Part shown: piece by piece, positions 12,401-25,261 of the stretch
Numbering within the stretch: the first letter of the stretch is position 1
Layout: the number at the start of each line of letters is the position of its first letter
NCBI GenBank assembly: GCA_036850595.1
Contig: CM072151.1
Coordinates: 14,237,307 to 14,301,306, forward strand
DNA length: 64,000 nucleotides
DNA from: Rhyacichthys aspro
Lineage: Eukaryota > Chordata > Actinopteri > Gobiiformes > Rhyacichthyidae
Direction: 5' to 3'
The notes under the pieces: generated by a model
Seen by the model: only the letters and a program-made list of their open reading frames with translations
What the model was told of the DNA's origin: nothing
Database searches by the model: none
Position numbers and translations under genes: made by a program

Positions 12401-13077
12401 GTCAACACAGAGTAGTATTGAACATTCAAGTCTGGATATACTTTCATAGGACTGAGCTTATAAAACCTCTTAGAAGGTCAGTTCACAAATAATGCAACAA
12501 CAAAAGAGATGTTATTCAGTTGTTATTCAGCTGATAAGGCTCGAGGTTGGAGACATGTTATCTACAGGTGTCTGAGTCTATCTGTTGACAGAACCCAAGT
12601 CTCAGGGCATCACAACCTTACAATAAATCCCAAATTCTCCAACAACACCTACCTTCTCACCAAAACTCACCTTCTCTTTTCTTGTTTTGTTTTCCAGGCG
12701 TTCAGGTCTGCCTCGCTGGATTTTAGCCGCCTGTCTCTTCTTGTCTATCATGGTCATGCTTTGGCTCAGCTGTGCCAGCCTGGTCACTGCACCAGAACAA
12801 CACGTCAAGACACAGGTGCACACACACACACACACACACACACACCTGAATGTACTGTTCATACACATGGCACATATTGTAAACGCTTTTTTCTTTGTGA
12901 TTTTCTGTACCCGTTTAGCTGAGTATCAACGGAGATAAAGAGTTTCTGGACAATACCCACAAAGTCAACCCTTACCACCTGAGCCCTGTGATCGCTGTTA
13001 CCATGAAACAATCAGAGGAGAGCCAGGAGGCGGGGCCGCTGCCGGTGAAAGTCGACCTCGACAAAACTTGTGTTTAG
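6418..13077 (+). CDS. tmem59l: Transmembrane protein 59-like, complete, eight exons
   Basis: Type I membrane glycoprotein of the TMEM59 family (brain-specific membrane-anchored protein, BSMAP), linked in mammals to Golgi/endosomal trafficking in neurons. Exons: 6418-6561, 7674-7779, 8390-8484, 8887-9039, 11865-11970, 12053-12167, 12698-12815 and 12919-13077 (TAG stop). All are GT-AG, phases are consistent, and the product is 331 residues (human 342). It has a signal peptide at about 1-19 and a cysteine-rich luminal region with CRLYSICQFV and the sequon N75-T-S. SAQSFISSTWTFYLQADDGK is the most conserved family block. DFLGCMSRRSGLPRW precedes a single membrane span at about 247-269. The cytosolic tail ends EAGPLPVKVDL. 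TMEM59L is preferred over TMEM59 because of the SRRSGLPRWILA segment and the crlf1 neighbour. The ATG at 6418 has A at -3; an in-frame ATG at 6397 has a poorer context. Confidence 0.95.
6562..7673 (+). other. tmem59l: tmem59l intron 1
   Basis: Begins with GTAAGT, then a poly-A run at about 6597-6612. Contains a CTCF-type motif at 7395-7409. Otherwise no recognised feature. Confidence 0.85.
7395..7409 (+). promoter_or_regulatory. CTCF-type binding motif
   Basis: CCACCAGAGGGCGCT fits the core vertebrate CTCF consensus (CCACNAGRKGGCRS) at every constrained position. It sits in tmem59l intron 1, about 1 kb into the gene. Occupancy is an inference. Confidence 0.6.
7780..8886 (+). other. tmem59l: tmem59l introns 2 and 3 (flanking the exon at 8390-8484)
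   Basis: AT-rich introns with good GTGAGT and GTCAGT donors. A poly-T stretch at about 8346-8355 precedes the exon 3 acceptor. No repeats recognised. Confidence 0.8.
9040..11864 (+). other. tmem59l: tmem59l intron 4
   Basis: The largest intron of this gene (2.8 kb). AT-rich; I see no exon, clear repeat or RNA gene in it. Small open frames on either strand here have no family resemblance. Confidence 0.8.
12819..12844 (+). repeat. (CA)13 microsatellite at a splice donor
   Basis: The array begins three bases inside tmem59l intron 7, so the donor reads GTGCAC rather than a consensus GTRAGT. The intron is only 103 nt (12816-12918). Confidence 0.9.
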
Positions 13078-14605
13078 AAAACCCTACTGAAGGGTGAAGG
13101 GGCGGCTCTATTTCTGAAAGGGGTGACACCAGTACATCCCTCTGTTACCTATATTTTCAGATCATGTTTGAAGATCTTGGGGTCTCATCTGTCATATTTG
13201 GGTATTTGGTTACACCGTCATTTTCTTGTACAGCCACACTTACTTTTTACTTTACCTGTCTCTAAGTTTAATGATCTGACTCCTCTTTATGTATTAATCA
13301 ATTATTCCGTGAACAAAATGTCAGCGGTCCTGTCTCAAAAACACCTGAGGCAAGAAGAAAACAGACGTTACAGCTGTGAGTTTTCAGATCATTTGTTATG
13401 TCCCGTGTAAACAAAGAGAAGACAAACGCAGAATTACATCCCTCACCGAGATCTGATTAATTAATTGCTCCCAGAGAAAATGAAAGGGTAGAAAAGAAAA
13501 CGGGGTGGGAGGAAAGATAAATGATAAGCGAGTAAAATACCTTTGAGAGCACTCTCAGGAGCCGCAGGAAAACAAATCGTCGAGCTCACGCTTTATGATC
13601 TGTTTACGTAATCGGGACTGCGAGCGCTTTTGTGATGTCTTCTAACAGTCGAACGCTCTCAGACGTCTCGCGAGGCCGATTTCCAAACGTATTCTCACTT
13701 TGAAACATCCAAACCATTTGTCGGTCGGGCACCTTTCCTTTTCTGTTCTCGTCTGGATACAGCACAAATATCAGAAAGTCTTCGAATAATAACAATTTCG
13801 ATCCTGTTACGAAAATGCATATTTATTTTCTGTACTGTATTTATTTATGAGAATCACTGAGCTGGCTGTTTATAGTGTTATTAAAGTGCCATGTACAGTT
13901 GCATCATCGGACAAATGCATCAGGTGAGTATGTACAGAACATTAGACTGAAGTGAGAGAAGAAAGATTGCACCTATTACTGTAATATTATTATTCTTATC
14001 ATAATATCGCTCTTATATCACTAATACCAGAGTTCTTAGTTGTTAAATGTGCCATGTGCTTTCTCATATAGCTGACTATTTTGTATGTCCTAGGGGCACA
14101 TACTTAAGGATAACCTCTGTAACTATGTGTAATGCAAAGCTTTTAACATAGACCTTTGTTATGGAACAGAGTTGCACAGTACTTAGAAAAGATTTCCCTC
14201 TCAGTGCTTTTGATGTCCTGTATAACGCTCTCTTTTAACCCCGGCTATGTAGACAATGAACCGTGCATGCAAGTGATGCTTTGATAGTTGACATTATAAC
14301 CCACGCCAGTATGGCACGACTCTGCGGTAGACTTTGCTGTGACTCTTTTGTGTTACTCTTAAGTGTAACCATTGAATAGAATGTGTAATATGGAATGATA
14401 AAACGGAAAGGACTCGCAGTTAAAAAGCCATTCAGTATTAGCGCTGGATTGGGAAATAAGGGTGCGTGTGTGTCAAGGAGGAACATTTAAATTACAATCT
14501 GTATTGCTTTCTTTTTACTGGTCTGTTTCTTTATAAAGAGACAATGCTTACAACATGACCAATAAAGTCTTTTCATTGTAAATAAAACTCCAGCTTTGCT
14601 ATATG
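13078..14605 (+). other. tmem59l: tmem59l 3' UTR
   Basis: Non-coding sequence after the TAG stop. Two AATAAA polyadenylation signals at 14561-14566 and 14581-14586 make a 3' end near 14.6 kb likely; an ATTAAA at 13880-13885 could give a shorter form. The exact cleavage site is not visible. Confidence 0.55.
14561..14586 (+). terminator. tmem59l: Paired AATAAA polyadenylation signals of tmem59l
   Basis: Two canonical hexamers 14 bp apart, followed by GT/T-rich sequence (TGTGCGCGTTTTGATTGGTGT) at about 14603-14623 that could serve as the downstream element. Confidence 0.5.
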
Positions 14606-14727
14606 TGCGCGTTTTGATTGGTGTGACAGACATCAAATATGAACAGATTTTGGACATGTAGGTGTAGTTAAATAAATGCATGTGCTTATATAGACCTCTT
14701 TCAAACATGTGTAATGATGGAAGCTGT

Positions 14728-14743
14728 CCACTTGGTGGCACTA
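14728..14743 (+). promoter_or_regulatory. CTCF-like motif past the tmem59l 3' end
   Basis: CCACTTGGTGGCACTA matches the CTCF core with one mismatch (T for A after the variable base). Same orientation as the intron 1 site. Confidence 0.4.
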
Positions 14744-17700
14744 GAGTTGCTTGTGTCGATTTCACGCTGACAGTCTTCTTCCAACTTTCTCCCTGTTGTT
14801 TTGGTTACTTTCTGACAGTCTTGGATTCCAGATTGAGAGAGTATGATGCTTCTGTTAATGGTCAGGCAAAACAATAAGGGGTGAAAAGATCAATTAGGAG
14901 TTGGGTTTGTTTTAGTGGTGATGAAATCCATCATGAAGCTGTTGAGAACCAGCAGGAAACGTAAAGTATAAAGGCCTTAAGTGGAAAGTCCAGTTGCATT
15001 TTACACAAACAAGTCTACTGAATCCCTTTTTGGCATTGATACAACACAAAACCAATTGGCAATGGGACCAGCAACACTTTTAACACTAGAGAACCCTGCA
15101 GAGCCTGTGTCCAATTAGCAAAACATGCAAGAAAATAAATGAATAAAAGAATATCGGCTGGCTGTGAGAAAAACACAGACAATGGGAAACAGAAAAAAAA
15201 CACTACTGTAACATTACTTATTGGTCTTAGTTGTAAATGTGCTTCAATAACTGTCTCTAAAAGCTTATAAATATATCATATAAGAGAAATACTGCAGAGA
15301 CTCAATTCAAGACAATGTAAATCCTTTTTCAGCAGTGTCCCGTACATTTAGCTCAAGTGAATACAATTGCCCTCATCTTTACTTTAATGAATCCTTGTCT
15401 CACCCCTCTCCCGTCTGTCTCTTGTTGAAATAAAGAGACTTTAGGATTTAGGGTTTTATGTGTCCCGGCAGCGTCATGCCAGGACAGCACACAGAGTGAC
15501 ATTTATAACCTGGTGAAAGCTCCGTGTTCAGACAACTATGCACAGGCTACAGTCCAATTTTCCAGCTACAAAAATCAGAACTTTTATTAGCAGTCCAGAG
15601 GTTTGTTGCTTGCTCTTTTGGAGAAGGGTCATTTCCTTGACTTTATGATTTCAATGAGTGCTTGATTCAGCATTGGAGTGCATGAGCAGTCCTTGTCACT
15701 TTTGTCCAAACCCAAAGGGGGCGCTATGGATCCAGCTTTAAGCGCTGGTGGCCCCATTATTACAATTTAATGGTTTATGTGAGTGAAGAGGCAATGTCCC
15801 CCTCTCTCTGCCTCCCTCCCAGCAGAAAGCCGTGTGCTGCTCTTATCTGGCCAGACCTGCTGCAGGAGCCAACCTGCAGTGCATTAAACAAGCCACCACC
15901 ACTGGCACGCGCGCACGCACACGCGCAGAGGAGTGTGTGAGTGTGACTGACTGTGGAAATGAGCAGAATAATGAGAGAGGAGCGACAGTGAAGTAAAGGC
16001 GGAGTAGAGTTCATCAGGGGCTTGATTCATTGGACAGTCTATTGGGGGCTACTGTATTTTTGTGAATAATTCATCTCCAAGATTACACTCCGAGAAAAAA
16101 TGATAAAAATGTATCGCTTTTCGTCCACAAACAAACCGAGAGGAGACGTTACGGAAAAGCAGCGTGAGAAGCGGTTCAAAACAATCCGACTGAACATGGG
16201 CCTGTAACTCTTGGGAGCTTGTACCTCATTGGCTGAGGAAGTTGTACGTTTTCATTTTAGGAAAAGGATTTCTGTATGTTTTAATTTGGGCTGACTTTTT
16301 TTTTTCGTTATGAATGATCCATTTCCATCCATCATTTTCTGTAAAACCCCAAATATACTTTCAATTATTTTTAAAAGGGGCTTGTTGTCACCAAATCAGA
16401 GCCATAACCAAGAGAAGGCCATGTTTCTAACAGGCCCCATGGTCATATCTCCTGGACCCCACCATCATTCCCACCACAGATGACGTCAGAAGATACTTAT
16501 GCATTACATAAAACCCAGCTAAGCTTACCTTAAACTTCAAGCTCTTGCATTTATCCCAATGCATCCTGCTATTATCTCTGTCTCAATAATCACTGGTTCC
16601 ACTTTCAGTATTAATGTTTTTTTCCAGTTGGATTTTCTGTCACCATTGATTCAATGTTGACAAGACCTGTAGACCAGCCAATGCTCTAAACATGATCATC
16701 TATAAACCCCTCTTTAGAATTCATCCTTGACAAGGTCATAAAGTCTATTCTTTTACAGATTACTCTTAGTAAACCATTCGATAAGAAACAAAAATGCAAA
16801 CAGTTTAAGTCGATTTCAAGTCAACATAAAACTTATTGAAAAAAAGCATTCCTTAGGCATGACCCTGTCTCAGAAGGAATGATAGAAGCGAAGTAGAACG
16901 AGGAAGCGCAAAATGTTGCGTAATTAGGCAAAACCTTTGTTAAGAACATTAAACATTTTAAAGGGACAAAAAAATTAACGCAGTGGATAAAGTCTGGGGG
17001 TCTCCTAAAGATTATTCAGGACAATACTGAACTTGGGGATAGACCACTGTTTAAAATTCAAGTTTTCCAAGAATATGTGCGCTTTTTCACCAACTGTGTG
17101 TGATCAGTGACTATATCTGTGGTGACATGTTTACACAACTTTAAAGAGGGGCAAAGCAAACCGATTGTCACTTTGTTCCATTCAATATTATACTCAACCA
17201 CACAGCAGAGGAATTAGTGAGGAAATGATCAGTCCATGCACCAGAGCGCAGTAGAAACTTTATTTCACGACATCTGTCGTAAACCTCGTTACGCACAGAA
17301 AAATAACGATTTAAAACGTCACGTTTCCGAGCACATCGTTCTCTCTGAGTGGACCTAACAGCCATGCACGTACACACGGGGAGACAGACATGTACATACT
17401 GCACGGATGCTACCAGGACTATTAAACTCCAAGCTGCTCGACACGCCACTCTCCCCAAACTAAGCGCACAGGCATGAGCAGGCGGTTTCAAGCTGCCCTC
17501 TCTGTGAATTGATTCTACTATGAGCCTACACGAACGTGTGCTCTTAAAGGCGGGGGTGAGCTGTGCAAAACAACCAGTCCAGACCGGTCCAAAACCTCAC
17601 GGAACACCAGTAAACTCTAACAGCCTTATGGACTGAAAGAAGGTGGTGTGTTTGTAAAAACAGGACATCAGTGAGTTTTTGTTGATGAGATTGTGGTCCT

Positions 17701-20700
17701 TCTCATTTCGGTTCACCCCTGCGATGCAAAATGGAACATTCCACAATTTATTCCAGGGAAAGACTGACAGTTTTTTGGGTCATGAAGCAGCTGTTCAAGT
17801 CAGCAGCCACTACCCCCTCCGCTGGAATAAGAAATTAGTCCATTTTAAAGTAAATAACTAAAGCCTCTGGCTGATAAGACGGAATTATAGAATGGTGTGC
17901 AGGCTCAATTTGACAGAGCGAGAGAGCCCCCAAAACAGTGAAATCACATAAATATGACCCCCTCCCTTTCCGCCTTCCAACTACCTCAACTCCATCAAAT
18001 TATTAAACACACTGGCCTTATCAACACAAGGGAAGATGGGGAACTATAGCATAAGGAACTCACTGGCATTAGGGATATTTACCCAGCTATCCTCAAGGCT
18101 CGTTATTATTACTATGTGTTCTCAAAGCGATGCACAAATAATGGTGCAAAATTAATTTCTTGGTCTTTAAATCAAAACGAAGGTCCCTGAAGGTCACACG
18201 GAAGAATATCTAGTGAGATTTATTGCCACAAATGATTGCCAGTGTTGTGTTGATAATATTTTTTCCTTATACAGTTTTACCGCCATCATTTTGTGTCAGT
18301 TATAGCTGCACTAGTTGTGTGACAGTTTAATATCAGAGGGCTACAAACATCCCGCTCTAATATTACACTAATACGTTTGTTGAACCGAGCCTTTGTTTGC
18401 CTAAGTTAAGTCTCTTGTCTTTATGACCTTTTCACTGCAGGTTGATTTTCTATTAAATCAGTTCTTCTTGCTTTAAACAAATATGCAACCATCCAACATT
18501 TTGAATCACTTTGTCCAACACATGTCAGATTATTATCAGCGCCAAAGTTAAAGCCTCCATCCAAGCTTTGTGCCAACATACAGTTAAGTATATGAGCCAT
18601 ACATGCTGTTTTAGATGTACCCACAGAGCTGAATTCCATCTGCTGAGACGGGGTATGCTTCATAAATCTTAGTGTGGGAAAAGCTTTTTATTTAATACAG
18701 GTGAGTAGTTGAATACAATCTATAAACTATTTACATACCATATTGGTCCCACTGCTAGTTGATGTAAAAAGTGAGTTGACCTGCATGTATATACAAAACA
18801 ACCATAATAGCATTAGCATCGCAGCCTGTTACTGTATGCATTGAACAGATGGCGTATGATGTCCATATGGGCAGATTTAACATGCTAATCAGCGATAGCA
18901 TCCGAAAACAAACACACTTTTGTTCTGCTAAATCTGCAGAGAAACCACGAAATCAAGCTAAAAGTGGCAATGCAGCTATGTGTGAATGTGTGTGTTTGTC
19001 GTCTACAGGTGACTGAAGAAACTCAGTCATTTAAAGTGTTTTGTATCACTATCAAAGCAATAAATAAAAGCAATATCTCATTTACAACATATAATCACCT
19101 ATTTAGCTAACAAACCATCCATCTGTGTGTCAATTGTAAAGTTACATGCAGCTGCTTAACTGCTAGTTTTCACCTGGTTAGCAGTTATTTGAAGCTCGTG
19201 TAGATGCAGACAGACCCTTTCTTGAAAGGATGGTGGAAAATGAATTATTTTTTGCAAAGCAGCATGTTACTCTGTAGCAGTCATAGCTGTTTGAACATAA
19301 CCGAACCCATATTTGATCAAAATATCTATTTCTCCATGTCCCAGTCCTACTCTTCTCTTCGTCTCATTCACCTGATCCATTTGTCTGAGCTCCTCTACTT
19401 TTCTAACTCCCTCCACGACACTCTCCATCTGTTGGCCTTCTTCCATCCCCCATCTCTCTCCTGTCTGCCGGCCCAGAGTCACCAGTCATCCACCAGCATG
19501 CGCTCCTCCTCTGGTCATAATGGAGATCATATGTTGAAGCCAACACTGAAACCCAACACGGGACATCCACATCAAATAAAACCTGCTGTCAGCAGCAGGG
19601 CCTGACTCTGCCAAGAGGAGTGAAACCATATCTGAGCTGGCCTCACCAACACGCCATAAAACAGGAGTCCAGAGGAGCGGCAGACGTACTTGCACCGAGG
19701 CAGACCACACCTCTGCAGGACACATTCCTTTCCCTTTGCAAACGTTTCTACATGGTGTTGTGGTTGAGGTGTATGTTCTCAAACATTGGACTCGAGGACT
19801 GGGGGGTTTCTCACCTGCAAAGGCATGCAGCTTTCACTCGAAACAAGAAGAGCTGAAGGTATTTGTGGAATTACTTGATGATGAGTGTTCCTTTTGACAA
19901 TATAGTTCAAACATCAGTCGTATCATCAGCGATCCCTTCTGCTTCCTGTAAATGAAGCAGGCATATTGGGTTTGTTGCATTATGGGACAGATTTGGGAAT
20001 CTTGGGCATTTTTGAGAACTCATATACCAATAGTATATTTATTTGTTGTTAAAGAAGGCTAAAGTACCAAAGCAAAACATCCCAACACTGGCTTTAAGGT
20101 TAATAAAGATGCTCATTTGATACTGACTCCTGGAAACAGTCTAAAATACATTTGTGAGGATCTCCTTTTATGTCTATGAACGGCACAGAGAAACTGTCAG
20201 TGACCACACACTGCACACAGCGGCGGAAGCGTTACCATTTTTCAGCCGATATGACTGAGTTTTAATTGCCCGTCCTGTCGCTGTGTGTATGCAGCGGAGA
20301 CAGTGATCTGGGGTAAAAGCAAGAAGACGGATGGCTCTGGTGCCGTGATGGTACTTCTACTGGGGGAAGGTGGAAGCGGAGTGTCCTGTTGTTCGTCAAG
20401 TAGCGCAGATTTCAGATGCTATCGGAGCTGGAGGTGTCTGCTCCAGAGTAGTGTGCACACAGAGGCCAGTTTACGTAAAGGATAAACAGTGACCTGGGGA
20501 TGTAATCCACTAGAAGGGCTGAGCTGGAGCTGTGTGGATTACTCCGAGCTAACTGTGGCCTATCTACTTGTTTAACACCTCGAAATGAGACTAATTGAGC
20601 TAAATCTTGTTATTTATGGCCAGGCTATGGAGAGGGTAATCAGAGAGGCTGGGATGTCTTTAAACAGATCAGTCAGAGACACAATCTCTTGATGTGAGTG

Positions 20701-22802
20701 CTTTACGGAGCACAATGCAACAGTGCAACGGGCCCAACCTAAACCAAAAAGCTCTTAAAAAGATTGTTATGTGTGTGTGGAGCAACTAAAGTAAAAAATT
20801 CATTTGTTTACACGCAGGTTAAAAAAAATGATTAAAAATGTCACATGTTTTGACGAAATACAAAAATAATTTAAAGATAATAACATCAGTTTTGGGACCT
20901 GCTCAAAGAGGTCAAGAAGAATATTTTTTTTTAAAACGTGATAATCTTGGTGCAGACTGTGATGATGCTTAGCAGTCAGTTTCAGTTCTTAAATAGAGCC
21001 ATCAGGATCTGGAGAAAGTGAGGATGCTCTCAATAAAAGAGTGGTAAAAAAGAAAAAGAAAAAAGTCCTGACTATGTCCCTCACCCCAAAGTAGAACCTA
21101 CTAATGCTGTGTTGCATTGCTGTATTACTGTGTTATGTTGATCCTTGCAGGTCACATAAGTTAAATCTGTTGACAAACCAACAGAAACTGTCACACACAC
21201 AATGACAATTTCCTAAAACAACCCTCCAGTCTTTCATTTCTCCGACTTAATGAATCCAACTGAATCCAGAATATCCATTGCAAGCAGCTACCTCGACCAG
21301 CAATTTCCTGTATTATTAAAAGGCACGGATCATTGATGTGAGGATACGGAGATATGAAGTTTCATTCCCAGCTGATATGAGAATTATGAATGGCGACAGA
21401 GGGCAAAAAGTGACCCTCGGTGGAGCCACTGTGCAGAGGGGTCCACGTCTTTACTCCGAGACAATAAGGAAGACAGACTCCGATGCCAGTTTGCATAAAT
21501 GTCACGCTTTCTGGACTGCTAATAAAAAGCGAACAGGACTGACGATAAAAGCTGCATTAGGAGAAGTGAAAGAACGAGAAACGAGGCAGGAGAGAAGAGT
21601 GGTTAATATGGTTCAGACAAAAAAGGATATCAGACGGAATGGCGGCGCTGAGATTTGCTAAGGTTTCCACGTGGTTAAGGAGAGGTGAGGTGGAGCAGCC
21701 AGAGTGAGGTGGAGGTTTGGGAGTTTAGAAATCTTTCAGTCATATGCATTTCGATGTGGGCAATATACATGCAAATGGGAGAGGTGCATTTTTCTGTGCC
21801 GTATTATCCCAAATGATGCTCCAGAGTATACCTTTGATTTTACTTTCCAACCAAAATAAAAAAAAGTAACACTTAGAGACTGTGGTGAAAAAAGTGAGAC
21901 ATGTTTTTTGCAAAGCTACACAAGAATCTTTACAATGACAACCCAGAAATCCCTTTCAAGTTGCAGTGACCAGCAGCTGAAGGGACTCAGATGTTTTATG
22001 AAGACATTTTTCTATTTTTCATTTAAAAAAAACCTTGGAAAATATGTCTTTTCTTAGTTTATAAATGTGCTTTGTGTGTTATTTGCAACAACAACAACAA
22101 AAAAAAAAACAGTTGTCCTTCAATCCTTGACAATAAAGATCTTAATTTGATGTATCTTTAATGTCTTTGTGAAGGTTGACTCTAACATCTTAACAGGGTC
22201 TATGTGATGTAGAACATTGCATTAATATCTCTCGAGCCAATAGACCCTCCCAGGTTTCCTTTTCGCCTCAGTGTGCAGGTGCATCCATGCAAAACTAGTG
22301 GATTACCTTAAAAATCAATAAAAGTCTTCCAATACTCCACCGTTGCCAAGATAAACTCAACACAAAAACATAAGCATTAGTTTGTCCAATGTCACTGTGA
22401 ACTCAAAAGGAACAAACAAACTGGTGACACCTCAATGAATTTCACTTTGTAAAAGCAAAGTTTAGCATTAGGAGGTGTAGTTTTGATGTGAACTAACTTA
22501 ATCTGATAGATAAACATTAGAAGTGCAGCCTGGAGTAGCTACAAAAGCCTGTCAGAAAGGGACTGTGGAGTGTGTGAGAACAGGACTTGATAAACACAGG
22601 TGTAGTGCTGGAGCTCAAGAGGGTGCGGAGGTGTGAAAGAAGAGCAGCCAGTGTAAACGCTCGTGCCACAGTGGGAGCTAGAAGAGTATTAATATATGTC
22701 TTACTGTGTGTTCTGGGAGCTGTGTGTACTATATACGTCTGTGTGGTCTGGGTGTGTCAACTGGACTCATTTTATTTCTTAAGTGAGGCATTAGCTTGTA
22801 TC
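14744..22802. other. Intergenic DNA without recognised genes
   Basis: No exon with family resemblance on either strand. Contents worth noting: an alternating purine-pyrimidine patch at about 15904-15928; a short CCATCCATC remnant at about 16322-16336; a palindromic CRE (TGACGTCA) at 16481-16488; a block with several TAATCC/TAAT-type motifs at 20480-20720; and an octamer ATGCAAAT at 21769-21776. The rest is AT-rich unique-looking sequence. Confidence 0.7.
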
Positions 22803-23430
22803 TAAAGGCACGTTTCCACTGAGAGGTACGGGGCAGGTCAGTAGGGCACAGTTTGGTTTGGGTGACCCTTGAAGAGGCTTGTGTTTCTACTGAACTGTGC
22901 AGGAGAGAGACGTCTGCCTCAAACACAGTGACATCACTCAACTGCCACAAAAGTTGTGTTTCTATGAGATATAACTTACAACTGAAGGAAACTTTGATGC
23001 ATTTCCAAAAATAAGAATAAAGAAGAGAGTAAATCCTTGTGCAGAGCGGTGCCAGTGGCTGGAGGTGTAGTTGTATACTGCTGCAATAAAAAATAGTAGA
23101 AGTAGAATGTTTTTGGTTTATTTGCTGCTTTTTGGACTTTTAGTTCAGAAAGCTGCATGCACCACATTTACATTTTAAGGACACACAAGTTCTGCTTGTG
23201 TTTAAAGCAATAAAAGCAGCAACACTGATTTTATCTGAAACCGGAAACAGCTGCTACAAATGAACACTAAGATTGTTTTGAAAACGTAAATTTAACATTC
23301 TTTCTTTTTGGAATGTGGTTGTTTAACTCAAGAACAAGACAAGCTTTATGTAAGAAAAGATTGTTGTCTTTTTCCTTTCACTTCTTTTGCTGTGTTTTTC
23401 ATCCAGCCAAAATACTGCAGTGTTTTGTAC
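22803..23430. mobile_element. Harbinger-like MITE, copy A
   Basis: Starts with a TTTCCACTGAGAGGTACGGG-type end characteristic of widespread fish PIF/Harbinger-type MITEs (recalled, not searched). Its right half shares a string of blocks with the sequence at 25262-25540: CTGCTTGTGTTTAA, GAAACAGCTG and TTTTTCCTTTC, in the same order and similar spacing. The right border is not sharp. No transposase frame. Confidence 0.45.
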
Positions 23431-25261
23431 TGACTCCAGTGAAATCAAGGCTTAGATGTGTACATAGAAGACTGCTGGCAGATATAATTACTCACACTTC
23501 TCTCAGAAGTAGCCCACATCAGATTTCTACATGTGAATGTGAGCAGGCCAGGTCACATGGAGTTAGATCTTTGTCTCCAAAGTCTGAACATGCACATATA
23601 AATTCATGAATGAGATAAATACTACTTTACCTTTTGCTTAAGTACCGTGGTCCAGAACCCACTTCCACTTGATCTTATACAGTCTGTGTGCACATGGCCT
23701 TTGTGTGTATTTGTTTGTCTTGATACCTGAACGCCTCTCAGTCGGTTCTCTGTGCAGTCATAGAGCAGGCCTGTGTACCTCGCTCTGCCTGTGGTTTGTT
23801 CACATACCGTCTCAGCCCAGAGCCTAGGAATGTCTGCCTATGTGAGTGTGTGCGTTTTTAGATGTGTTTCCATGTGTCTTTGTGAATGTGCCCCAGACTA
23901 AATGTACACATTGTGTGCACAACAATGTGTGACTGGATGTCTGCGTGAGACAGAGAGATGAAGAGTGAGTTTTGTGAGGGAAGGCGGGGTGGGGTTGAGA
24001 GGCCCTGTAAGGGAGAGGACACAAACCTGAAGGTAGTTAGTTGGCCTTTTCCCTGCTGTAAACACATGCACACACCAAACATCCCGCTCCAAATGCACAC
24101 GACATGAAGTGATGGTGTTTTTTTGTTTTTGTTTTTCAAAAATGATGGCTGTTCATTCTAATAAGACTTGTGTAAACTGGCCGTGGAAATCTTTTGTCTG
24201 TCCACACCATCACGCAAAACTTTATTTTTACATCAAAAACATGGGGTTTCAAGTGTGTCTTTTAATATTCCTAAAATGCTGGAGTTTAAAATGTAAACCT
24301 GGCAAGCACACAACCATAGTGCTGTCCAAGTTCACAATAAAAGGACATGTTTTGCTCTCAGAGACACCGGAGAGCTTTTAACAAACCACTGTTCCACTGT
24401 TTATATCTTTTGTCAGACAGCTAGTGCACTTGACTTCCCACCGATTCCCTGAAATGACCACACACGCAAACATACACAACTTACATTTTAGCCCTGAACA
24501 TGACCTTAAACGTCGCAGCACAATGTCTGACCCTAAACTTCTCAGGCCTTGATTAATCAGCTTTTTGAAGGTCCAGCCAAAAGTTAGGAAAGGCCAAAAA
24601 TGTCCTTACCTTGTGCATCAAATCCTCACTTCAGTAAAGCATCGCACACACACACACACGTACACACACACACACACACACACACGGCACTGGACAAGTT
24701 CATTAATGAACAGTGGCTCCTGAACAAGTCACGATGTGGGGTTTCTATTACAGTGGCTTGGCATGATCCCTCTGCTGATATAATCACAATGTGATGAGAG
24801 GTTGTGATGACACGCGAACAGAGAACATTTGGTGCCTCTCCAAAAATGTCACTGTTGCGATAACCCACTTAACATGACGTTGTGATGATTTTGCAAAAGC
24901 CAAAAAAAAGCTGAGCGTGTAAGACACATCTATTCTATTCTTTTTACACTAATGAATGATTATTACTATGAATTGTTTTAAAATAAGCCTCAGAGTAATT
25001 ACAATATGTTGCCTCGAAGCCATTTAGATGGTTCCTGACACGAACAAAGGAGAATAAGCACTCTTTCATAGGGACTCATGAGATACTACACTATGATGGA
25101 GCACGAGAACATATTGTATATTCCTCCAAATAAACACAACTCTCCAAACATCTTTTACTTAAAATACTTGTTGAGGCACATTTGTTCCATGTTTGTTAGC
25201 AACAGTTACGTAAAGTTTATTCCCTGCTTTCTAACATTAAATTCATGGAGCTGCACCAACT
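23431..25261. other. Intergenic DNA between two MITE copies
   Basis: No gene seen. Contains a compound CA microsatellite at 24645-24685. The short frames on both strands here are produced by low-complexity GT/CA-rich sequence. Confidence 0.7.
24645..24685. repeat. Compound (CA)n microsatellite
   Basis: CA dinucleotides interrupted once by GT at about 24660-24661. Confidence 0.95.

Noticed and set aside
19204..19605. 133-codon plus-strand frame
   Set aside because: Low-complexity Leu/Ser-rich translation, no motif, no plausible splice structure.
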